A stretch of 64,000 bases of DNA from Euryarchaeota archaeon UBA23 (lineage in GTDB: Archaea; Thermoplasmatota; Poseidoniia; Poseidoniales; Thalassarchaeaceae), in assembly GCA_002498725.1 (NCBI GenBank), contig DAIJ01000017.1:80127-144126 (forward strand), read 5' to 3'. Each line of letters begins with the position of its first letter. Position 1 is the first letter of the stretch. Shown in pieces: positions 9,302 to 18,132 of the stretch. A program made the translations under genes and the position numbers. The notes under the pieces were generated by a model that ran no database searches, was not told the origin of the DNA, and was given only the letters and a program-made list of their open reading frames with translations.

Positions 9302-10060
9302 ATGTTCTTATCGAAATATCATTATGAATTTACATTATTTTGGATATTTCTGGCATTCTTGACCTTGCTAATTTTAAGATATATTAAGGCCCCCTACGGG
9401 AGGCACGAGAGATCCGGATGGGGGATTATGATTTCAACGAGATCGGGGTGGATGATTATGGAATCGCTACCTGCAATTTTTTTCCCAATTCTACTATTTT
9501 ACGGTTCAAATAAGGAACCTGTAGTTGTCTTATTTTGCACGCTTTGGACTATTCATTATGTAAATAGAGCATTGGTTTGGCCTAATAGAGCTAAACTAAA
9601 AAATAAGAAAATCCCTCTAATAATAGTAGTAATAGCTATGATATTCAATATAATTAATTCATATGTTAATGGCTTATGGATATTTGAACTTACACCAAGA
9701 TATACTAATTCATGGTTTTATGATCTAAGATTTATATTTGGAATGATAGTGTTCTTTTTTGGAATGATATTGAATATTTCATCTGATGAAATATTGTTTA
9801 AATTAAGAGATGATGGATCCATTGACTATAAGATACCAAAAGGCGGATGGTTCGAAAAAGTCTCTTGTCCTAATTACCTAGGCGAAATTATTGAATGGAT
9901 TGGGTGGGCAATAGCAACTTGGTCATTGGCAGGCCTTTCATTTGCAATTTGGACATTTTGTAATTTAGCACCTAGAGCATTATCTCATCACAGATGGTAT
10001 CAAGAAAAATTTGTAGATTATCCAAAAGAACGAAAGGCAGTAATACCATATATTCTATAA
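9302..10060 (+). CDS. 3-oxo-5-alpha-steroid 4-dehydrogenase (SRD5A) family membrane reductase
   Basis: A 252-residue polytopic membrane protein with the full pattern of the steroid 5-alpha-reductase family. Visible are APYGRHERSGWG near residue 30, ESLPAIFFP soon after, FEKVSCPNYLGEIIEWIGWA near residue 185, and the C-terminal NLAPRALSHHRWYQEKF and DYPKERKAVIP. These enzymes reduce an activated C=C bond with NADPH at the membrane. The C-terminal motifs are closer to SRD5A1/2 than to the polyprenol-acting SRD5A3. It probably shares a transcript with the SDR nine bases upstream. The true substrate is unknown: a steroid-like lipid, polyprenal or another enone are all possible. Confidence 0.88.
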   Translation: MFLSKYHYEFTLFWIFLAFLTLLILRYIKAPYGRHERSGWGIMISTRSGWMIMESLPAIFFPILLFYGSNKEPVVVLFCTLWTIHYVNRALVWPNRAKLKNKKIPLIIVVIAMIFNIINSYVNGLWIFELTPRYTNSWFYDLRFIFGMIVFFFGMILNISSDEILFKLRDDGSIDYKIPKGGWFEKVSCPNYLGEIIEWIGWAIATWSLAGLSFAIWTFCNLAPRALSHHRWYQEKFVDYPKERKAVIPYIL

Positions 10061-10063
10061 ATA

Positions 10064-12604
10064 TCAATTTATATGATGCATTCTTCTTAATGATTCTGAT
10101 AGTAAAGATAGTTCTACAGGAACTTCAATATCATCAATCTCAGAATTCAGAGAAATTCCTGAAGCCTTTTTAATTCTCCAAACTGATGAGTTGAATTCGG
10201 TTATTGTTTCAGTTAAAGAGGTCCAATAAACAATTTTTTCGTCGGCAATTAGATTTTTTGGAAGTATTGGAAACTCATCTATTTCAGTAGCTGATTTACT
10301 GTAAAGTATTGTAGAAAGATAATGTGTGAAGAATGGACAAATTGGAGAAAATATGCTTAGAATATCTCTAACTATTCTATGAAGAGTCCACGCAGCAGCA
10401 CCATCTCCGTCGTATAATCTAGATTTTGCCATTTCTAACCAATGGCTAGGAAATACACCTGTAGAGAAATTTTTGATTGTTTGGGAGGCAGTATATATGT
10501 CAATATCAATCCATGCCGACTTGACCTTGTTTAATACTGAAATAAACTCAGAAAGAATCCATTCATCCTCTACGGATAAATCCGATGGCGCTGTATTAAG
10601 ATCGGATGGGACTTCAAATTGACTTGCAAATCTTGCTACGTTAAACATCTTAGTTAGTATTCCAAAATATTTCTGTTCAATTTCTTCAGGGTTAATATGA
10701 AAATCATCACCAACTTGTGCATCACAAGCTTTCCAAAGCCGGAAACATTCCGAACCAATTTTATTTGCTTTTAACTGAACGGACTTATCCGGACCACGAA
10801 CCTTCCATGAACCAGTTCTGCCACCTGCACCACATTCGAGGACAGAATCAGCATCAATACCATTACCGAGTGACTTAGACATTTTACGCCCCCAAGGATC
10901 CATTCCAAGTCCATCAATCCATATATGTTTAAATCCAGGTTTATCTAGCAATAATGCGGATTTAAGTAAAGTATAGTATAGCCAAGTTCTTACTATTTCT
11001 TTACCTTGTGGCCTTATGGAAGTAGGAAAGGCTCGTGAAAATACATCGTTGTTTTCTAGATAGCCTGAGACAAAAAGATTAGAGTTGGAAGAATCCATCC
11101 AAGTGTCAAATACTTTTTCTTCACCAATAATTTCTCCTATTTCTGATTCTAGATCATCCCACATACCTATTTCTTTACGCGTTGATCTATCAAGTACAAT
11201 GCTATCCTTCGGAGGGTTTTCTCTCCAAGGCTGAACATAAATCCCAGTAGGTGGGACAATTACATATTCTCCGCTAGAAGAATTCCAAATTGGAACTTCT
11301 GTATGATACCACCTTCTTCTGCTAATAGGCCAATCAATGCTTATGTTATCCATCCAATCTAACAAAAATTGTTTGTTTCTTTGAGGGTGGAAATTTATTT
11401 GATCAATTAACTCTCTCATCCTGTCTTGGATATGAGTCTGCCTAACATACCATTCTTTCAACAGAATGATTTCTACAGGGTTTTTTCCTCTTTCGCTTAC
11501 TGGAACTTCTTGTTCTTTTTCGGTAATATTAGCTATCCTATTCAATTCCTGAAGATCATTCATCACCTTTTGACGTGCTTCCTGCACAAGCAATCCGGAG
11601 TAAGGTCCTGCAATCTTAGTCATTCGCCCCTCAAGATCTATAGCCTGGAATGGAGTTAAACCCAATTCACGGAATATTGCTACATCGTTCTGATCACCAA
11701 ATGAACATACCATAAGTACTCCAGAACCAAATTCTGATTTTACTGAATGATGGGAAGAAATCATTACTTCCTTACTTCGCCCAGAAACTTCAACTGGGAT
11801 ATTGATTGATTTACCGACTAGGTGTGAATATCTTTCATCATCGGGATGAACGACTACAATACCACATGCACAAATTAATTCAGGCCTAGTAGTTGATATT
11901 ATTACCTCTTCACCATCTTCTGTATTCCAAATGACATCTACTAATTTAGTCATTCTTTGGAGTCTCTCTACTTCTGCATCAGCAATTGTAGTACCTTCGA
12001 CTGGATCGTAAATATTAGGCCTTAGATCTTCAACAATATCACCTCTCTTGAAAAGATCAACAAAGATTGATTGGGTAACTGCTCTATAATCCGGAGAATC
12101 CGTGAGATATTCCCTCTGAAAATCGCAAGAAAGACCCACTCTGGCTGCAGTGTTCCTCATAGCTTGAGTATATTCCTCAATTGTTGCCTTACATAAATCA
12201 AGAAATTCTGCTCGGTCATAAGTTTTCATTTTTCTACCAGTATTTTTCTCAACTGTGAATTCAATATTTATCCCATTACGATCAACACCCCAGGGAAAAT
12301 AAACTTCTTTCCCTAGCAATCTCTGACTTCTTGCGATTACGTCGATCATAGAATATTGGGCTACAGCTCCAATATGCCATGTCCCGCTTGGATATGGAGG
12401 AGGTGTGTCGACAACAAAAATTTCCTTTCCGGAATTAGGGTTGAATGAATATCTTTTTGAATATTCATCTTGATTTAAGTAATGGTCTTCTTGTATGCGT
12501 TTTTCAAGATCAATAGTCCATCTTTTTTCCTCAATAATAGGTTTACCCAGTCCCCCCACCCCCTCAACAATTGGCACCCCCTCATAGAACTCATTCTTGA
12601 CCAT
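10064..12604 (-). CDS. valS: Valyl-tRNA synthetase
   Basis: A class I synthetase of 846 residues. The ATP-binding motifs are PSGTWHIGAVAQY (HIGH box) and GRKMSKSLGNG (KMSKS box). The editing-domain motif ISTTRPELICA, the ISRRRWYHTEVPIW strand and FDTWMDSSNSNLF match ValRS better than LeuRS or IleRS. The last residue of the HIGH box is Ala and not His, and the usual zinc cysteines after the PIW strand are missing. There is an anticodon-binding helical domain but no long C-terminal coiled coil, typical for archaeal ValRS. The gene converges with the 5-alpha-reductase gene and is divergent from the RND exporter. Confidence 0.88.
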   Translation of the reverse strand: MVKNEFYEGVPIVEGVGGLGKPIIEEKRWTIDLEKRIQEDHYLNQDEYSKRYSFNPNSGKEIFVVDTPPPYPSGTWHIGAVAQYSMIDVIARSQRLLGKEVYFPWGVDRNGINIEFTVEKNTGRKMKTYDRAEFLDLCKATIEEYTQAMRNTAARVGLSCDFQREYLTDSPDYRAVTQSIFVDLFKRGDIVEDLRPNIYDPVEGTTIADAEVERLQRMTKLVDVIWNTEDGEEVIISTTRPELICACGIVVVHPDDERYSHLVGKSINIPVEVSGRSKEVMISSHHSVKSEFGSGVLMVCSFGDQNDVAIFRELGLTPFQAIDLEGRMTKIAGPYSGLLVQEARQKVMNDLQELNRIANITEKEQEVPVSERGKNPVEIILLKEWYVRQTHIQDRMRELIDQINFHPQRNKQFLLDWMDNISIDWPISRRRWYHTEVPIWNSSSGEYVIVPPTGIYVQPWRENPPKDSIVLDRSTRKEIGMWDDLESEIGEIIGEEKVFDTWMDSSNSNLFVSGYLENNDVFSRAFPTSIRPQGKEIVRTWLYYTLLKSALLLDKPGFKHIWIDGLGMDPWGRKMSKSLGNGIDADSVLECGAGGRTGSWKVRGPDKSVQLKANKIGSECFRLWKACDAQVGDDFHINPEEIEQKYFGILTKMFNVARFASQFEVPSDLNTAPSDLSVEDEWILSEFISVLNKVKSAWIDIDIYTASQTIKNFSTGVFPSHWLEMAKSRLYDGDGAAAWTLHRIVRDILSIFSPICPFFTHYLSTILYSKSATEIDEFPILPKNLIADEKIVYWTSLTETITEFNSSVWRIKKASGISLNSEIDDIEVPVELSLLSESLRRMHHIN

Positions 12605-12711
12605 TCCCGCTTATTCAATAGGTTACACAATGTGTTATTATACGGAACTATGTTCCGTCTAATTCAAGTTCCGACTTCTCACACACCCACACAAGAACGA
12701 CGGTGAGTAGC
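12605..12711. promoter_or_regulatory. Divergent promoter region of valS and the RND exporter with two palindromes
   Basis: Two perfect short palindromes lie in the shared upstream region. ACACAATGTGT is at 12625-12635 (5-base arms around one base), and ACGGAACTATGTTCCGT is at 12642-12658 (7-base arms around three). A third copy of the half-site, GTTCCG, recurs at about 12669-12674. An AT-rich TTATTATA lies between the two palindromes at 12635-12642. Such dyads are typical binding sites for dimeric regulators. No regulator can be named. Confidence 0.45.
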
Positions 12712-15663
12712 ATGAATGACGATGGTAAAGAAAAGAGTTTTACACGAAAAATAGTGGGTAAAGCAAGTTCTACAGCGTCTGAAGTAATGTCAAAGGTTAG
12801 TTCAACAGACGAGTCAATAATTTTCACAGAAGTAAGAAGATTAAGGAATCAATCTTCAAGAGTGATCGCAGATCTAAATTTCACTGGTGTTCTAACTAAG
12901 GCACCAGTTATCACTGTAGTTCTTGCTTTGTTAGTTACAATGTTCTTTCTTGGACATTCAGGAATTAATGACTGCAGAGAAGGATACGAAACAAGTTGGT
13001 GTAGTGAAGAAGCAGCAATGAATGTTAATGGAGATCTTGAAGTGTATCTTCCTCAAGGCTCAGAAGTTTCTGCTCTGCTAGATAAAGTGGAAAAAAATTG
13101 GACAACAAATGTCATGGTTATTTATGTTGAGTCGGAAGATATTAACGTAACTAAAGTATCAATTCTAGAAGAGATAGATAAAGTAGAGAAGAAACTGAAC
13201 TATGTTGAGAATGATGGAGGAAAAGAGGACCAGATAATCTATGTCCTCTCAATTTCCACGGTTATAAAAGAAGTCAATTCAAGCGCTGGGCGTGTTGCTA
13301 AATCATTTGGTGAGGGTGCTGGACAAGCATTAGGTTTTGATGAAATTTCGGAACAAATCAATCAGATTGTTGATGATAATGAAGATGTCTTTGGAAGGTA
13401 TGACATACCCGATGAGCAAGATCGAGTTAATAGAATATTAGAAGAAATGCCTGAAAATGCACTTAACAAATTAGTACGTGACGTCGGGCGAGATGCTGAT
13501 GGTGATGGAATCAAAGAAGCTGAATTAGCTTACAGGTGGAATAGAGCAGTAATTATTATCGGCATATCTGATAATTTAGGAAACACCACAATTTCAGAAA
13601 TAATAGACGATACTCAAAATAAGATTTACCAAGTACCAGTTTGTGTTGAAGCATGTGATTCGGCTAATCCAATTACTAATTGGGATAAAGTTAACTTGAC
13701 GATGACCTTGACTGGTCCAGTCCCTATTACAAACGCAGTTACTGAAGAATCATTCAATCTATTCTGGAAGGTTTTCCCAATTGGAGTTGTTGCGGTTGTT
13801 ATTGGACTATTTTTATTTCACTGTGACCTGTTGCAAACTGGAAGGCCTAGATTCGTACAAGGATTCAAAGTAGTAGTGATATCAGGACTACCTACTTTAT
13901 GTTCAGTATTCTTAACTATGGGAATTATTGGATTCAGTAATTACGAAGTCACTATGACTGTGATTATTGTCGGGCCAATAGTCTTGGCGCTAGGCGTTTC
14001 TTATGGTTTGCACATCACAAATAGATATGCTGAAGCAAATGGCACACCTCAAGAAAAAATGGCTGAGGCTTTAAACTCTACAGGTAGGGCTGTATTGCTT
14101 TCCGCAATGACTACTATTATTGGGTTCATTTCTCTAACTTTCACACCTATGAAGCCTATACAAACCGTGGGTTGGTCGTTAGCCGGAGGAATACTTGTAG
14201 TATACTTAATGACAATGGTAATGGTACCAAACTTAACTATGATTCTTGATCTTAAAAAGCCGTCACACCCGCCTCCAAAATTATTCATTGATGCAGTTAG
14301 TGTGCCGGTTAATTGGACAAAAATAACATTGAGCGTATTCCTAATTGCTATGTTGATTTCTGCTGGCATAAATAGAACAAATGTTGAAGAAAACATAGAC
14401 TTGTTGGAAATGGCACCACAAGATGTTGAAGCGGTTCAAAAGATGAAGACCTATTCCGACGAATTTGAAGCGGGACAACCAGGTTTCTTGCTTATTGATG
14501 CTGATATATCCGCATCACCTAATATCATTAATGATCCGACATTACGTAATGATCCCTACGAGAATCTTAAAGGGATTGAAGATATTGAAACAAAGTGCAA
14601 TACTGTAAATCAAACAACTGCAGTTTCGATTGTTTTCCTGATGAAGGCAATAGCATTGAGTGTAAATTTTTCCGGAGATGAAGTATTAGATCTGCTTCCG
14701 GACCAGACGCCTGATGAAATAAGAGATGTGGCGGAATTACTTTTTGATAGAGAAGCTGCAGGAAATGGTTCATTTTGGTGGGGGTTAGCTCTTCTAGATC
14801 AGCAAGAAGGTAACGGCGGTAATGAAGCACAGAATTTCTTAATTTATGTTTTCTACAATAGTATGACACAAGAAATGAGAGAGTTGTTTGTCGAATCGGA
14901 ATATAAGCGCAGTTTAATTTACATTGATATGCCATTTATGGATGTTAAGAGAACTGAAGAGGCTGTAAATGATGTAAATGAATTCGCAACACAAAATACA
15001 GGCAGTGCAGTCACATCTACAGAATTAGTAGGTGTTGCCTCAGTTACAATAGAAGTTAATGACTTGATTATAGATTCGCAGTGGGACTCTCTTATTTTCG
15101 CTCTTTTATTCACCATTATCACATTAGGAATTGTATTTAGAGATATTAGATACTCGTTACTAACAACTACACCAGTAGCATTTACAGTATTCATGCAATG
15201 GATGGTTATGGATTTGAATAATACAACACTTTCACTAGTTACTGTAATGATTGGTTCAATTTTAGTTGGAGTAGGTGTTGACTTCTCAATTCATATTGCT
15301 AATAGAGTCAAAGAATTAGGTGGGTCCATAGATGCAATAAGAATAGCTTGCGCCAGTACAGGAATGAGCCTTTTCGAGGCAGTTACTGTTACTGCATTTG
15401 GAATGACTTGTGCGTATTTCATACCAATACCAGCAATAAAACCATTTGTCGATGTAATAATTATTCTATTAATATTAGCTGCAATATCTGCACTCCTACT
15501 ACTGCCTGCAATTTTTGCACTCCTTGTAAAGGCAAACATATCATTAACAGGAGGGGCTGATACAATGGCCCAAGCCGCTGGGTTAAGGAGAACCTTGACA
15601 AAAGAAGGATCTCCGATTATCGATGCGGCTCTTGTTATTGGGGAATCAGAAGACGTATGGTGA
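12712..15663 (+). CDS. RND-superfamily (MMPL/HpnN-like) membrane exporter
   Basis: A large membrane transporter of about 983 residues with the duplicated RND plan. One membrane helix near residue 65 is followed by a large extracytoplasmic loop (about 85-345), then a bundle of five helices. A second helix near residue 540, a second loop and a second bundle come after. The two bundles carry the repeated motif GVSYGLHITNRYAE and GVGVDFSIHIANRVKE, the SSD/RND signature. Proteins of this type move lipids or hydrophobic compounds using an ion gradient. No periplasmic adaptor is present, as expected for an archaeon. The ATG at 12712 is chosen over an in-frame GTG at 12703. It is followed after six bases by the EVE gene. 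Lipid cargo is inference. Confidence 0.88.
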   Translation: MNDDGKEKSFTRKIVGKASSTASEVMSKVSSTDESIIFTEVRRLRNQSSRVIADLNFTGVLTKAPVITVVLALLVTMFFLGHSGINDCREGYETSWCSEEAAMNVNGDLEVYLPQGSEVSALLDKVEKNWTTNVMVIYVESEDINVTKVSILEEIDKVEKKLNYVENDGGKEDQIIYVLSISTVIKEVNSSAGRVAKSFGEGAGQALGFDEISEQINQIVDDNEDVFGRYDIPDEQDRVNRILEEMPENALNKLVRDVGRDADGDGIKEAELAYRWNRAVIIIGISDNLGNTTISEIIDDTQNKIYQVPVCVEACDSANPITNWDKVNLTMTLTGPVPITNAVTEESFNLFWKVFPIGVVAVVIGLFLFHCDLLQTGRPRFVQGFKVVVISGLPTLCSVFLTMGIIGFSNYEVTMTVIIVGPIVLALGVSYGLHITNRYAEANGTPQEKMAEALNSTGRAVLLSAMTTIIGFISLTFTPMKPIQTVGWSLAGGILVVYLMTMVMVPNLTMILDLKKPSHPPPKLFIDAVSVPVNWTKITLSVFLIAMLISAGINRTNVEENIDLLEMAPQDVEAVQKMKTYSDEFEAGQPGFLLIDADISASPNIINDPTLRNDPYENLKGIEDIETKCNTVNQTTAVSIVFLMKAIALSVNFSGDEVLDLLPDQTPDEIRDVAELLFDREAAGNGSFWWGLALLDQQEGNGGNEAQNFLIYVFYNSMTQEMRELFVESEYKRSLIYIDMPFMDVKRTEEAVNDVNEFATQNTGSAVTSTELVGVASVTIEVNDLIIDSQWDSLIFALLFTIITLGIVFRDIRYSLLTTTPVAFTVFMQWMVMDLNNTTLSLVTVMIGSILVGVGVDFSIHIANRVKELGGSIDAIRIACASTGMSLFEAVTVTAFGMTCAYFIPIPAIKPFVDVIIILLILAAISALLLLPAIFALLVKANISLTGGADTMAQAAGLRRTLTKEGSPIIDAALVIGESEDVW

Positions 15664-15669
15664 TAGATT

Positions 15670-16143
15670 ATGAAAAAATATTGGCTAATGAAAAGCGAAC
15701 CCGACGTATACCCTTGGAAACAATTGTTAGAAGATGGTTCAACACATTGGGATGGTGTCAGAAATTATCAAGCAAGGAATATTATGAGAGATGAAATGAA
15801 AATTGGAGATTATGTATTATTTTATCACTCCAACTGTAAACCACCTCATGTTGCAGGGGTTGCGCGTGTTTGTAAAGAGGGCTACCCGGACTATACAGCA
15901 CAAGATCCAAATTCGAAATATTTTGATGAAAAAGCTACCCCCGATAATCCTCGTTGGATTATGGTGGATATTGAGCCGATAAAGGAAATGCAATCAATAG
16001 GGCTTCCTGAACTCAAAGCAAATCCGAGTTTGGAAGGTATGCCTCTGCTACAACGTGGACAACGTCTCTCTGTACAACCGGTATCTGCGGAGCATTTTGC
16101 AATAGTCTGTAAGATGGGTGGATTAGAATCAAATACACTTTAG
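15670..16143 (+). CDS. EVE-domain protein
   Basis: A 157-residue single-domain EVE protein, a PUA-like fold that is thought to bind modified bases in DNA or RNA. Diagnostic parts are KKYWLMKSEPDVYPW at the start, HWDGVRNYQARNIMRDEMKI, GDYVLFYHSNCKPPHVAGVA and PRWIMVDIEPI. All positions of the family appear to be filled and the length is normal. It follows the RND gene by six bases and may be co-transcribed, but no functional tie to that exporter is evident. Its modified-base ligand is unknown. Confidence 0.93.
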   Translation: MKKYWLMKSEPDVYPWKQLLEDGSTHWDGVRNYQARNIMRDEMKIGDYVLFYHSNCKPPHVAGVARVCKEGYPDYTAQDPNSKYFDEKATPDNPRWIMVDIEPIKEMQSIGLPELKANPSLEGMPLLQRGQRLSVQPVSAEHFAIVCKMGGLESNTL

Positions 16144-16154
16144 AGTAATAAATC

Positions 16155-16466
16155 CCAAAGTGGGCACGTCCTCGGTGGACACTCGTCACTAAATATGTGA
16201 AATCATTGATCTTCTCCACTCCGCAATCCCAAGGCATCCAGCATCCCCGGTCGGGCTGCTCGCTTCCGCGCCTGACCTGATTCCCGGGCTTGAGACGGTC
16301 CTCATTTCCCTTCGGAAATGACCCCCGCCAACCTGCATCTCTTGGGGGCGAAGTATCGTAGTCAACCAATGAAACATAGATGGTTCGTTTGTGCCGCCCT
16401 CGGACTTCAGATCACCATTTTCGACGATTTGTGATATATAGAGCACGTCAACACTCCTCCTAGCCC
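16155..16466 (-). ncRNA. Signal recognition particle (7S) RNA
   Basis: The minus strand carries the universal SRP domain IV (helix 8) at 16253-16284: AGGTCAGGCGCGGAAGCGAG followed by CAGCC, nearly the same as E. coli 4.5S RNA, with the GGAA tetraloop and the SRP54-binding internal loop. Just 5' of it lies a hairpin, CATTTCC-GAAG-GGAAATG, at about 16303-16320. It fits helix 6 with a GNAR loop, the SRP19 site of archaeal and eukaryotic SRP RNA. The locus is much richer in G+C than its surroundings, as expected of a structured RNA in an AT-rich genome. The 5' GGGCTAGG at 16466-16459 resembles the start of many archaeal SRP RNAs. Both ends are approximate. The SRP directs ribosomes with signal sequences to the membrane. 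Confidence 0.87.
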
Positions 16467-16542
16467 GAACTGTCGAAGAACTACTTACCTATGAACGAAA
16501 CGCTTCAAGTAATGAGAGTAGAAATGTAATTTCTTGGAATAA

Positions 16543-16926
16543 TCATTCAGTCTCATATTTTGAAGGGCAACCCGTTTGAATTTCATTTGCTGTAAGGAGC
16601 CAGCCGGAAGAATCTTCAGAAAGGTGACCTTTTATTGCGATCGTTTTGCCTTCTCCAAAACCATCTGGTACGGCAATATCGGTAAATTTAACAGATAATT
16701 CAAACAAATTTCCTTGAACGACAAATGTGTGACTAGCATTATTTACACTATCAAATTTTACAATTCCACGAATGTGTACTTCTTCATTTTCAAACTCTTC
16801 AGGAGATTCCATAACCTCGTCGACAGTATATTGAGTTTCAGGATCAACAGAGAGGTACATCAGGCCAATAAGACCTAACATAATGACGCCTACGGCGACA
16901 AGTCGGACTACCCTCGTGTTCTTCAC
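16543..16926 (-). CDS. ccmE: Cytochrome c maturation protein CcmE, Cys-type heme chaperone
   Basis: A 127-residue protein with one N-terminal membrane helix (about 8-26) and an OB-fold domain outside the membrane (YTVDEVMESPEEFENEEVHI, RGIVKFDS, TIAIKGHLSED). CcmE holds heme covalently and passes it to apocytochrome c. Classical CcmE uses the His of HxxxY, whereas this one ends in TGCPSKYETE, that is Cys120-x3-Tyr124, the CxxxY variant known from archaea and some sulfate reducers. No other ccm gene is next to it. It lies between SRP RNA and pyrD on the minus strand, with 52 bases to pyrD. The presence of CcmE implies c-type cytochromes in this organism. Confidence 0.9.
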   Translation of the reverse strand: MKNTRVVRLVAVGVIMLGLIGLMYLSVDPETQYTVDEVMESPEEFENEEVHIRGIVKFDSVNNASHTFVVQGNLFELSVKFTDIAVPDGFGEGKTIAIKGHLSEDSSGWLLTANEIQTGCPSKYETE

Positions 16927-16978
16927 AATACTTGCCCTACAACAAATGGTATGAGTATTATTACTCGCTGACTATTAA

Positions 16979-18079
16979 TTAGCGCGAATAACCAATTATT
17001 TCGTGGAAATTATCAAATTGCTCTTCTCGCATCTTCTTTTTCAGGCCCTTTATGATACTAGATACTACTGAAGGACCCTCAAAAACCATTGAAGAATATA
17101 ATTGGATTAATGAAGCACCATTAGTAATTGATGACCATGCAGTTTCTGTATTTTCAATACCACCACAACCAATTATCGGCACCTTTTCCCCAACTGTATC
17201 GTATAATTCACCAATCATCTCAACTGATTTATTATGTAATGGCCGACCTGATAATCCACCTGATTCAACTAAAATCTTACGCGATCTAGTATCCTTAGGT
17301 ACCGGTCTAGATATTGTAGTGTTAGTAGCGATAAAACCATCTATCCCTGCACTAATAGCTGATCCAGCGCAGGATAGTAATGTATCTTTTTCAAGATCCG
17401 GTGAAAATTTTAGAATAATTGGCTTCATTCCATTACGTCTTTCTCTAACATTAACACAGGCATTTACTACTTCACGGATATGAGTTTGTTCTTGGAGTTC
17501 ACGAAGGTTGGGTGTATTTGGAGATGAAACATTCAATACAAACAGATCTGCATGATCGTACAGTAATTCGAAGGTATCTGCGTAGTCTGAGGGTGCTCTC
17601 TGATTATCTACACTCTTAGAACGCCCTATGTTAGCGCCAACTGGTACATCTGGCCACTTCCCAGCCGAGCGACGAGAAATCAGAGAATCTCTGACTGACA
17701 TCACACCTGGATTATTGAATCCCATTCTATTAATTAGGGTCCTGTCTTTGTCTGACCTAAACATCCTAGGTTTAGGATTACCATCTTGAGGGTAGCGAGT
17801 TATACCACCATATTCAAGCCAAGAAAAACCAAGAGCAGGCCAAGCAGATAGTGCAGCTGCTGACTTATCGAAACCAGCAGCTAAACCTAAAGGATGACGG
17901 AATATACGATCAAAGACGTTTACAGGTAGGGAAGGTGCGCCATAGATACTATTAAGCATCTTTTGAGAAAATCTATTTTCACAAAATTTAGATAGAAATG
18001 AAATACTTAATTTATGAGCATTTTCTGAGTCAAAAAGCCTAAGCGAGGGTTTGACTAGTAACCTGTATGGCAGACCCAT
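16979..18079 (-). CDS. pyrD: Dihydroorotate dehydrogenase, class 2 (quinone-dependent)
   Basis: PyrD oxidises dihydroorotate to orotate in pyrimidine synthesis. This 366-residue form has the class 2 hallmarks: an extra N-terminal amphipathic helix region (PYRLLVKPSLRLFDSENAHK) for membrane and quinone access, GLAAGFDKSAAALSAWPALG, and the catalytic serine in NVSSPNTPNLRELQ in place of the class 1 cysteine. NRMGFNNPGV and the FMN-phosphate-binding IGCGGIENTETAW complete the fold. Class 2 enzymes pass electrons to respiratory quinone. This suits a window that also encodes much of the futalosine menaquinone pathway. The ATG at 18079 is the only sensible start and overlaps the longer upstream extension of the divergent gene. 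Confidence 0.95.
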   Translation of the reverse strand: MGLPYRLLVKPSLRLFDSENAHKLSISFLSKFCENRFSQKMLNSIYGAPSLPVNVFDRIFRHPLGLAAGFDKSAAALSAWPALGFSWLEYGGITRYPQDGNPKPRMFRSDKDRTLINRMGFNNPGVMSVRDSLISRRSAGKWPDVPVGANIGRSKSVDNQRAPSDYADTFELLYDHADLFVLNVSSPNTPNLRELQEQTHIREVVNACVNVRERRNGMKPIILKFSPDLEKDTLLSCAGSAISAGIDGFIATNTTISRPVPKDTRSRKILVESGGLSGRPLHNKSVEMIGELYDTVGEKVPIIGCGGIENTETAWSSITNGASLIQLYSSMVFEGPSVVSSIIKGLKKKMREEQFDNFHEIIGYSR

Positions 18080-18132
18080 CCGTCAAGCGGCGGGTAAGGC
18101 ATTCTTCAAGGATTGCGCCTCGTGGGGGGTTC

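Noticed and set aside
9302..10060. Polyprenol reductase (SRD5A3) as a firm call
   Set aside because: The C-terminal motifs are nearer to SRD5A1/2. The substrate therefore stays open.
14049..15560. Frames inside the RND exporter on both strands
   Set aside because: They are complements of the hydrophobic coding sequence and have no start signals or protein-like features.
16013..16446. Open reading frames on the minus strand within the GC-rich region after the EVE gene
   Set aside because: They lie over the SRP RNA helices and have no protein-like composition. The RNA motif explains the sequence better.
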